Shown here: one piece after another, positions 32,563-39,530 of the stretch
Layout of the letters: the number at the start of each line of letters is the position of its first letter
Numbering within the stretch: the first letter of the stretch is position 1
Origin: Actinacidiphila yeochonensis CN732
GTDB lineage: Bacteria > Actinomycetota > Actinomycetes > Streptomycetales > Streptomycetaceae
DNA: 64,000 nucleotides
Direction of reading: 5' to 3'
Assembly: GCF_000745345.1 (NCBI RefSeq)
Contig: NZ_JQNR01000003.1
Location: forward strand, 434,001 to 498,000
The notes under the pieces: model-generated
The model's database searches: none
The model's input: only the letters and a program-made list of their open reading frames with translations
What the model was told of the DNA's origin: nothing
Made by a program: the position numbers and the translations under genes

Positions 32563-34809
32563 ATGTCCATACGGCGGGCCCGACGGGCGGCGGGCCGAAT
32601 ACGAGAAGCCGTGCGGGACGCGGGCCGGGCAGTCGTACGGGCAGCCGTACAGGCAGCCGGGCCGGCACTCGTACGGCGCGTCCGGCAGGGCGTCCAGCGG
32701 CTCCGGCAGGGCGTCGCGTGGGGCGCGGGACGGGCAGCCGTCCCGCGGACGCTCCCCCCGCTCCCCCCGCTCCCGTCGGGACCGTCGGGCCCGTCGCGCC
32801 CGCTGCCGCCCGCGCTTCGGATGCTGCGGATACTGCGCCCCCGCTACCCGCGCCCCGCCCGGACCGGGTTGCGGCGCTGGCTGCCGTCGCTGCGGCAGTC
32901 CCTGCTGCTGTGCGTGTGGACGGTGCTCGCCCTGGCCGGGCTGATCGGGTACGGCTACGAGCACACCGCGATACCCCGCGACCTCAACGCCTTCGCCACC
33001 CAGCAGGACAACGTCTACTACTGGGCCGACGGCACCGAGATGGCCCGCGTCGGCCCGGTGGACCGGCAGGTCATGCCGCTGGACCGGATACCGTCCGGCG
33101 TCCAGTGGGCGGTACTGGCGGCGGAGAACGCCGACTTCTACAGCGACCACGGCGTCTCCCCCCGGGGCATCGCCCGCGCCGTGACCACCATGGCCACCGG
33201 CGGCGACGTCCAGGGCGGCTCCACCATCACCCAGCAGTACGTGAAGAACGTCTACCTCAACCAGGCCCAGACGCTCTCCCGGAAGGTCGACGAGATCTTC
33301 ATCGCGGTCAAGCTGGACGACAAGGTCAGCAAGCAGCAGATCCTGGAGGGCTACCTCAACACCAGCTGGTTCGGGCGCGGCGCCTACGGTGTCGAGCGCG
33401 CGGCCGAGATGTACTACGGCAAGGACGTCACGCAGCTCAACCCCAGCCAGGGCGCCTTCCTGGCCTCGCTGCTCAAGGGTTCCGGGCTCTACGACCCCTC
33501 GATCAGCCCGGCCAACCACCGCCGGGCGGTGGCCCGTTGGAACTGGGTACTGGACCGCATGGTCAAGATCGGCCGGCTGTCACCAGCCCAACGCGCCACG
33601 TACACAGTCTTCCCCGAGCCCAAGGCGCCGCCGCGGCCGGCCGGGCTGAGCGGCGAGACCGGCTACCTCGTGGACACCGCGCGCGCCTACGTCTCCGCGC
33701 ACAGCGGCATCTCCGACGCGCGGTTCGCCCTCGGCGGCTACCAGATCCACACCACGTTCGAGAAGCCGCGGACCGACGCCCTGACCGCCGCCGTGAAGCA
33801 GCACCTGGCCGGCCTGCGGCCCACCACCCGTGCCGCCGACCGGGACGTCAGAGTCGGCGCCGCCTCGGTCGCCGCCGACGGCCGCATCCTCGCCCTGTAC
33901 GGCGGCCCCGACTACGTCACCCAGGGCTTCGACGACGCCGACATCTCCATCGTCCCGGCCGGCACCGCCTACGCCCCGCTGGTGTACGCGGCGGCCCTGC
34001 GCGACGGCGTGGTGCGCACCCGCGACGCGCCCCTGGCCCAGGTCACCCCGGACTCCCTCTACGACGGCGACGACGACATACCCGTGCAGACTCCCGAGGG
34101 CCCGTACTGGAACCGGGACGGCAGGATCGTCAGGACCGCCAACGAGGGCAAGCGCTCCTACGGCATGATCCCGTTGCGGCAGGCGGTGGCGGACGGGGTC
34201 GACGGCCCGATCATGCAGCTGGGCATGGACGTCGGCCTCGACAAGGTGCGGAAGGCGTCCGTCGACGCCGGACTGCTCCCGGACAGCGGATTCGGCGAGC
34301 AGGTACCGGTGTTCTCCCTCGGTACGTCCACCCCGAGCCCGATCCGGATGGCCGACGCCTACGGGACGTTCGCGGCGGGCGGCACGCACACCGAGCCGTA
34401 CTCGGTGGAGAGCGTCACCGTCGGCGGCAACCGGGTGTCCCTCCCCGCGCCCGCCGTCACCCACCCCTTCAGCGCGCACGTCGCCGCCGAGGTGACCGAC
34501 GCGCTGCGCGACAGTGTCACCTCGGGCGCCGCCAGGAGCGCGGCGAAGGCCGGACAGGGCCTGGCCGGCACCCCGGGCACCGCCCCCGACAACACCTCCG
34601 CCTCCTTCGTCGGCTACGACTCCGACACGGCGACGGCCGTGACCCTCTTCCGCGTCGACCCGAAGTCACAGCAGCTGCTGCCACTGACGGGAACCGGCGG
34701 CCGCGCCAAGTCGAACCCCGGCAGCGACCTGCCCACCGCCATCTGGACCCAGTACATGACGGCCACCGCGGCCGGGTCCCCACCCCCGACCACCCGCGCC
34801 GCCCACTGA
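32563..34809 (+). CDS. Class A penicillin-binding protein with degenerate transpeptidase domain
   Basis: A 748-residue protein from ATG 32563 with a GAGGAG site 6 bases upstream. A 100-residue basic, Pro-rich cytoplasmic tail precedes a transmembrane helix at 111-131. The GT51 glycosyltransferase domain is intact: AAENADFYSDHG with catalytic E188, and GGSTITQQ at 218-225. In the transpeptidase domain all three active-site motifs are altered. The SxxK position reads AGTAYAP (T468, A471), SxN reads GVD (545-547) and KTG reads KAG (662-664). The protein should polymerise lipid II but is unlikely to cross-link peptides or bind beta-lactams covalently. It is divergent from the deacetylase-like gene. 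The fold call is secure; the loss of transpeptidase activity follows from the residues seen. Confidence 0.9.
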   Translation: MSIRRARRAAGRIREAVRDAGRAVVRAAVQAAGPALVRRVRQGVQRLRQGVAWGAGRAAVPRTLPPLPPLPSGPSGPSRPLPPALRMLRILRPRYPRPARTGLRRWLPSLRQSLLLCVWTVLALAGLIGYGYEHTAIPRDLNAFATQQDNVYYWADGTEMARVGPVDRQVMPLDRIPSGVQWAVLAAENADFYSDHGVSPRGIARAVTTMATGGDVQGGSTITQQYVKNVYLNQAQTLSRKVDEIFIAVKLDDKVSKQQILEGYLNTSWFGRGAYGVERAAEMYYGKDVTQLNPSQGAFLASLLKGSGLYDPSISPANHRRAVARWNWVLDRMVKIGRLSPAQRATYTVFPEPKAPPRPAGLSGETGYLVDTARAYVSAHSGISDARFALGGYQIHTTFEKPRTDALTAAVKQHLAGLRPTTRAADRDVRVGAASVAADGRILALYGGPDYVTQGFDDADISIVPAGTAYAPLVYAAALRDGVVRTRDAPLAQVTPDSLYDGDDDIPVQTPEGPYWNRDGRIVRTANEGKRSYGMIPLRQAVADGVDGPIMQLGMDVGLDKVRKASVDAGLLPDSGFGEQVPVFSLGTSTPSPIRMADAYGTFAAGGTHTEPYSVESVTVGGNRVSLPAPAVTHPFSAHVAAEVTDALRDSVTSGAARSAAKAGQGLAGTPGTAPDNTSASFVGYDSDTATAVTLFRVDPKSQQLLPLTGTGGRAKSNPGSDLPTAIWTQYMTATAAGSPPPTTRAAH

Positions 34810-34981
34810 TCCCGGCCGGTCGGCCAGGGGCGCCGCGGTCCGCCCGCCCCCGTACTCCGCGCGGGCGGGACGGGGACTGCGCTCGCGGATCGGGCGCCCG
34901 GGTACCTCGGACGAACCGTCGAGTTCGTAGGCCGTTCGAGTGAACGGCGGCTGCGGGACCTCTTCCTCCGAGCAGCAGAGA

Positions 34982-35008
34982 AAGGGCCGGGCGGCGGACT
35001 CGGCCCTT
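34982..35008 (+). terminator. Hairpin after the penicillin-binding protein gene
   Basis: AAGGGCCG (34982-34989) pairs perfectly with CGGCCCTT (35001-35008) around an 11-base loop, 170 bases after the PBP stop and just before the next operon. It could terminate the PBP transcript or shape the 5' end of the next one. Confidence 0.4.
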
Positions 35009-35023
35009 CGAGTGATCTCACCT

Positions 35024-35029
35024 TATGAT
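35024..35029 (+). promoter_or_regulatory. Candidate -10 element of the HEPN/ATPase operon
   Basis: TATGAT is a near-consensus -10 hexamer. It overlaps the first available ATG (35025) and places the expected transcription start at the in-frame GTG at 35037, which would make a leaderless mRNA. No good -35 is visible and neither start has a ribosome-binding site. Confidence 0.35.
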
Positions 35030-35552
35030 CCCTTGCGTGTCGGGGACCTTGGGAACGTCATCGGGAGCTTCGTCAGCCGCTACGCATGAGCACCACTACG
35101 CTCACGCCGCCGAGCGGCACTACAGGGACGCCGTCTACCTCCACGGCGACGGTCGTCTGCCCAACGCCGACTACCACTTCGGCTTCGCGGTGGAGTGCGC
35201 GCTGAAAAGCCTGCTGCTCAGGTTCACGGCCGCCACCATGGCCCCCAAACGGGAGGGCGGACGCCCCGCGAAGGCTCCGTGGGTGCCGGATCCGGCCACG
35301 GGCAGGGTGAAACACGAGTACGGACACCTTCCGTGGCTTGCCGCCGACGTCGCCCTGCTGACCCACGGCCGGTCCGCGGCACGGTTGTCGGCCGTCCTCG
35401 CCACGCTCACCGCCTTCGAATCATGGACGGTCCATCAGCGGTATCTCGACGGCGCCGCTGTCTCCGAGGCCGACGTGTCGAAGCGGCGTACCGTGGCGCG
35501 AGAGATCCTCACCCTGCACGAGCAGGCCCTGATCACCGGAAGGCTCCAGTGA
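35025..35552 (+). CDS. HEPN-like small protein, first gene of a three-gene NTPase operon
   Basis: 175 residues from ATG 35025, or 171 from GTG 35037 if leaderless. The helical core around residues 25-66 (HYRDAVYLHGDGRLPNADYH and then VECALKSLLLR) resembles HEPN domains. An R-x5-H arrangement near the C-terminus (R159 to H165) fits the Rx4-6H motif of HEPN ribonucleases. A basic, Pro/Gly-rich loop (72-95) follows the core. No signal or membrane segment. It overlaps the next gene by four bases, so the two are translated together. HEPN proteins often act as RNases or RNA-binding parts in toxin and phage-defence systems. The HEPN call is by pattern only. Confidence 0.6.
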   Translation: MIPCVSGTLGTSSGASSAATHEHHYAHAAERHYRDAVYLHGDGRLPNADYHFGFAVECALKSLLLRFTAATMAPKREGGRPAKAPWVPDPATGRVKHEYGHLPWLAADVALLTHGRSAARLSAVLATLTAFESWTVHQRYLDGAAVSEADVSKRRTVAREILTLHEQALITGRLQ

Positions 35553-36937
35553 ACCTGTCCCCCGTCCCGATCCGATTCGACGAGGCACGTCCCCGCGCAC
35601 GGGCCATCGCCTACGACGCGGCCGCCGACGGCGTGGACGTGCTGCTCGTACGGGACGTGCTGGGCCGCTTCACGCTCGTCGTCGACGACCGCGCGTCCGG
35701 CGGCGTACTGGCCGACCGGGTCGTCGCGCTGAACGGACGCCTGGCGGCGGAACTTGAGCCGTACGCGGCAGAACGCCCCCTGCTGCTGGCTTCGGAGCTC
35801 TTCTCCGCCGACGACCTGCTCGGCTCCGAGCGCGCGCAGCCCGACCCTCTGCACCCGCGTGCCGAAGGGCACGGCGGCGTCCGGCTCCTGGACAACACCG
35901 TGGTCGGGGAGGACTGGGCCCAGGTGTCCACTCCGGCAGTCGAGAGCGACGGCTCCCGAACACACCGGACCGCCCTGTACGGCTTCAAGGGCGGTGTCGG
36001 GCGCACCACGGCGACCGCCCTCCTGGCACGGCATCTCGCCGACCAAGGCCACGTCGTCCTCGTCGTGGACCTCGACCTGGAGTCCCCGGGCGCCGGGCCG
36101 CTCCTGGCGTCGGGGGCTCTGCTGCCCCGCCATGGAATCGTCGACCAGCTCATCGAGTCCGCCCTGGACAACGCGGACGGCCTGGAAGTGGTGGCTCCGA
36201 CCCGGTACATGCCACGCGCCGGTCGAGGCGAGCTGTGGGTGGCCCCGGCCCGCGGCCGAGGCTCCCAGGGCACGCCCTACTCCTACGTCGACAAGCTCAA
36301 CCGGGTGTATGCCGACATCCCCGGCATGGATTTCGCCGACCGTCTCGCGGCCGCGGTCCGTGCCTGCGAGGACGCTGTGGCCCGCGAGGGTGAGAGCGGT
36401 CGGCGCCCCGACGTAGTCCTCCTCGACAGCCGGGCCGGCATCCACGACATCGCCGCTGTCGCCATCTCCCGATTGTGCGACCTCGCCCTGCTGTTCGGCG
36501 CGGACAACAGGCAGACCTGGGGCGGCTACGGCGACCTGTTCGCGGCCTGGCAGTCCTCCGGGCAGGCCGCGGCGATCCGGGAGAAGCTGCGCATGGTCGC
36601 CTCCATGGTTCCGGACTCTCCGCAGCGCCCCATGGGTGCTTATCTGGAGTCGTTCCGCGAGCACTCGTGGGAGTGCTTCTCCGTGCTCTACGACAACGAC
36701 GAGCCGGAGCCGGAAACCGGGCTGCTGGTTCCCGGGGCCTTCTCCCCGTCTCTGGAGGACGACTCGGCCCCCCACCACCCGATTCCCATCCTCTTCGATC
36801 CCGGCCTGGTGGGTCTTGACGCGGACAGCGCACCCGGGTGGCAGGACCGCGCCTTCGTGCAAGCCGCGTACGGTGAGTTCCTGACCACCTCGACCCTCCT
36901 GATCACCGCCGACCCGCAGAGCGACGAAGGACCCTGA
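35549..36937 (+). CDS. MinD/ParA-like deviant Walker ATPase with N-terminal domain
   Basis: A 462-residue protein from GTG 35549, inside the GTGA overlap with the HEPN-like gene, preceded by GGAAGG. Residues 1-135 are an unrecognised N-terminal domain. The ATPase begins at YGFKGGVGRTT (deviant Walker A, 147-154), followed by VVDLDLESPG (172-181) and VVLLDSRAGI (289-298), the Walker B/switch II equivalent of the MinD DxxG motif. This KGGVGRT plus DSRAG subtype differs from chromosome-partition ParA, and no parB-like gene is nearby. The function is probably nucleotide-dependent switching with the flanking HEPN-like and P-loop proteins. It overlaps the next gene by one base (TGATG). Confidence 0.8.
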   Translation: MNLSPVPIRFDEARPRARAIAYDAAADGVDVLLVRDVLGRFTLVVDDRASGGVLADRVVALNGRLAAELEPYAAERPLLLASELFSADDLLGSERAQPDPLHPRAEGHGGVRLLDNTVVGEDWAQVSTPAVESDGSRTHRTALYGFKGGVGRTTATALLARHLADQGHVVLVVDLDLESPGAGPLLASGALLPRHGIVDQLIESALDNADGLEVVAPTRYMPRAGRGELWVAPARGRGSQGTPYSYVDKLNRVYADIPGMDFADRLAAAVRACEDAVAREGESGRRPDVVLLDSRAGIHDIAAVAISRLCDLALLFGADNRQTWGGYGDLFAAWQSSGQAAAIREKLRMVASMVPDSPQRPMGAYLESFREHSWECFSVLYDNDEPEPETGLLVPGAFSPSLEDDSAPHHPIPILFDPGLVGLDADSAPGWQDRAFVQAAYGEFLTTSTLLITADPQSDEGP

Positions 36938-38409
36938 TGACGACCGCACTGGGCGCCGAGGAGTACCGCGAGGTGCTCTCCGCGGCGCTGCCCGAGGCGA
37001 CGGACGCGGACACGCTCCTTCCGAACGTGCACACCCTGTTCACCCCGGACAGCCACCGCGTGGCGCTCTACGTCGACAGCACCGTGGTGCGGGGCGGGCG
37101 GGGTGTGGGCAAGACCTTCTGGTACCGCTCCTTGCTCGACAAGACACTGCGGGAGGTCGCAGCCGAGGAATACGGCATCGAGCGGCTGCGTCGGCTCACC
37201 GTCTCTCCCGGCTACGGGGTCGCCGTCGAACCGGACCTGTATCCCGGCACGGGTGTGCTGCGGCAACTTGTGGATGACGGCGTGCGGCCGTACGACCTCT
37301 GGTACGCCGTGCTCCTGAGCGCTCTCGGCCAGCCTGAACTGCACGCCTTCCCGGAGTGGCGCGACCGCGTCACGTGGGTGCGCGCCAACCCGGGCGCGGC
37401 GGAACGGACAGTGCGGCACGCTGACCAGGAAGCGCAGCGGGACGGCACCACTCACCTGATCATCTTCGATGCCCTGGAGCACCTCCACCGGCTCCGCGCG
37501 CAGGCCGACCGCCTGGTGAGCGGCATCCTGGAACTGGCTCTCGCCATGCGCCTGGGTACCCGCAACATCCGCTGCAAGGTGTTCATCCGACCCGACATGT
37601 TCGACGGCGCGCTTCTCCACTTCCCCGACGCTTCCAAGCTCACGGCCAACGCCGCCAGCCTCACCTGGTCCAACACCAACCTGTACGGGCTTCTCTTCCA
37701 CTACATGGGCAACCATGACGGTGAGCACGCGGAGCGCTTCCGCCGCCTCACCGGTGACTGGGAGGCCGACGCCTTCGGCAGCCGTCACATCCCACCCGCG
37801 TTGCTGAGGGGCGACGAACGGTCCCAGGCCGAGCAGTTCGCGTTGATCGCCGGGGCGTACATGGGCGCCAACTACCGCAAGGGCAACACGTACACCTGGC
37901 TGCCGAACCACCTGATGGACGGCGTCGAGCAGGTCAGCCCGCGCAGCTTCCTCAGCGCCCTGAACAAGGCTGTCACCGAGACCCGCGGCAGGTACGCGGG
38001 CCACGAGTACGCCCTTCATCACGAGGGCATCCGCCGGGGGGTGCAGACCGCCTCCGAGGCCCGGGTGCGCGAGGTCGGCGAGGACATGCCGTGGGTGCGC
38101 CTGGCCGTCGAGCCGCTGGCCGGCCGGCAGGTTCCCATCGAGCAGGACACCGTGACCGAGATGTGGAACGAGGCTCGTCTGGTCGACGTGCTGCATCGGG
38201 AGGCCGAGAGGTACGGGGCGGGTGGGGAAGAGGACACCCTGGTCCGTACGGGCCCGCGTTACCCGGACGATCCGGCCCGTCTGATCGAGGAACTGATCGC
38301 TCTGGGGGTGATGCGCCGCCGGCGGGACGGGCGCCTCGACCTGCCGGACGTGTACCGCATCGCCTTCAACATCGGCCGCAAGGGTGGCGTGCCGCGGGTC
38401 GTGGGGTAG
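36937..38409 (+). CDS. P-loop NTPase of unknown family, third gene of the operon
   Basis: A 490-residue protein whose ATG overlaps the previous stop as TGATG. Walker A is GGRGVGKT (53-60), and the Walker B-like HLIIFDALEHL lies at about 172-182, with an aspartate and a following glutamate. The C-terminal 150 residues look helical and end with a winged-helix-like segment (LIEELIALGVMRRRRDGRLD followed by LPDVYRIAF), which could bind DNA. No membrane segment. It may be a STAND-like or AAA-like switch, but I do not recognise the family. Tight coupling to the HEPN-like and MinD-like genes says the three act together. Confidence 0.75.
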   Translation: MTTALGAEEYREVLSAALPEATDADTLLPNVHTLFTPDSHRVALYVDSTVVRGGRGVGKTFWYRSLLDKTLREVAAEEYGIERLRRLTVSPGYGVAVEPDLYPGTGVLRQLVDDGVRPYDLWYAVLLSALGQPELHAFPEWRDRVTWVRANPGAAERTVRHADQEAQRDGTTHLIIFDALEHLHRLRAQADRLVSGILELALAMRLGTRNIRCKVFIRPDMFDGALLHFPDASKLTANAASLTWSNTNLYGLLFHYMGNHDGEHAERFRRLTGDWEADAFGSRHIPPALLRGDERSQAEQFALIAGAYMGANYRKGNTYTWLPNHLMDGVEQVSPRSFLSALNKAVTETRGRYAGHEYALHHEGIRRGVQTASEARVREVGEDMPWVRLAVEPLAGRQVPIEQDTVTEMWNEARLVDVLHREAERYGAGGEEDTLVRTGPRYPDDPARLIEELIALGVMRRRRDGRLDLPDVYRIAFNIGRKGGVPRVVG

Positions 38410-38528
38410 CTCCGCCCAGCGGGTGCTGACGTCCCGGAGCGCGGGGTTGGCTCGGGCTCTCCGCTCGGCCCGGCGGCTACCCGACCCACCGGGCCTCCGA
38501 GCGGCGAGAGTGGGGGCATTATGGTGGT

Positions 38529-39413
38529 ATGCCGGAATTGCCTGAAGTCGAAGCGCTGCGCGGGTTTCTCGCGGAACACCTGGTGGGGCGGGTGGTGGAG
38601 CGGGTGTACCCGGTGGCGGTCAGCGCGCTCAAGACGTACGACCCGGGAGTCTGGGCGCTGGAGGGCGGGACGGTCGACGCGGTGGAGCGGTACGGCAAGT
38701 TCCTGGGGCTGCGGGCCGAGGGGGCTGAGGGAGCCGGGGGGCTCTACCTGGTGATGCACCTGGCCCGGGCCGGGTGGGTGCGGTGGAACGAGAAGCTGCC
38801 CGACGCGCCGCCGCGCCCGGGCAAGGGCCCGCTGGCGCTGCGGTTGCGGCTGGCCGAGCCGCCGGGGACCGGGGTCGACGTCACCGAGGCCGGCACCCAG
38901 AAGCGGCTGGCCGTGTACGTGGTGCGGGACCCGGCCGAGGTACCCGGGGTGGCACGCCTCGGCCCCGACCCGCTCGCCGACGGCTTCACCCGGGAGTCCC
39001 TCGCGGAGCTGCTCGCGGGTGAGCGGCGCCAGGTCAAGGGCGTGCTGCGGGACCAGAGCGTGCTCGCCGGCATCGGGAACGCCTACTCCGACGAGATCCT
39101 GCACGCCGCCCGCATGTCGCCGTACAAGCTGGCCGCACGGCTGTCCGACGAGGAGGTGGCACGGCTGTACGAGGTGATCGGCACGACGCTCGGGGAGGCC
39201 GTCGAACGCTCCCGGGGGCTGCCGCTGCGCGATCTGAAGGCCGAGAAGAAGAGCGGGCTGCGGGTGCACGGCCGCAAGGGTGAGCCGTGCCCGGTGTGCG
39301 GCGACACGATCCGCGAGGTGTCGTTCAGTGACTCGGCTCTCGACTACTGCCCGACCTGCCAGACAGGCGGCAAGCCTCTGGCCGACCGCCGTATGTCCCG
39401 CCTCCTGAAGTAG
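38529..39413 (+). CDS. Formamidopyrimidine-DNA glycosylase family protein (Fpg/Nei)
   Basis: A 294-residue protein from ATG 38529. The mature N-terminus PELPEVE supplies the catalytic Pro and Glu, and K57 sits in YGKFLG. The helix-two-turn-helix carries GIGNAY (181-186). A C-terminal zinc finger has C254, C257, C274 and C277, ending in QTGG plus a short basic tail. These enzymes excise oxidised bases and cleave the DNA backbone at the abasic site. The length is typical. It is preceded by a gap of about 120 bases and is probably transcribed alone. Fpg, Nei and Nei-like actinobacterial subgroups cannot be separated here. Confidence 0.9.
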   Translation: MPELPEVEALRGFLAEHLVGRVVERVYPVAVSALKTYDPGVWALEGGTVDAVERYGKFLGLRAEGAEGAGGLYLVMHLARAGWVRWNEKLPDAPPRPGKGPLALRLRLAEPPGTGVDVTEAGTQKRLAVYVVRDPAEVPGVARLGPDPLADGFTRESLAELLAGERRQVKGVLRDQSVLAGIGNAYSDEILHAARMSPYKLAARLSDEEVARLYEVIGTTLGEAVERSRGLPLRDLKAEKKSGLRVHGRKGEPCPVCGDTIREVSFSDSALDYCPTCQTGGKPLADRRMSRLLK

Positions 39414-39530
39414 CCCGCCGTCAGCGCGCCGTCAGCGCGCCTTGCGCCGACCGGGCACCGGCCGACGCGCTCCGGCTCCGTCGGCGCCGGCCCCGGGCCG
39501 GCTCCCGCGCGTCCCCGGGCTCCGCCCTGC

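Noticed and set aside
32457..34943. Overlapping plus-strand frame in the PBP region
   Set aside because: It is the +1 shadow of the PBP gene, with no conserved motif; the GT51 motifs lie in the other frame.
35549..36937. Chromosome-partition ParA
   Set aside because: The P-loop is deviant Walker as in ParA, but there is no parB, no parS-like site and no replication genes. It is translationally coupled to a HEPN-like gene, and the switch region differs.
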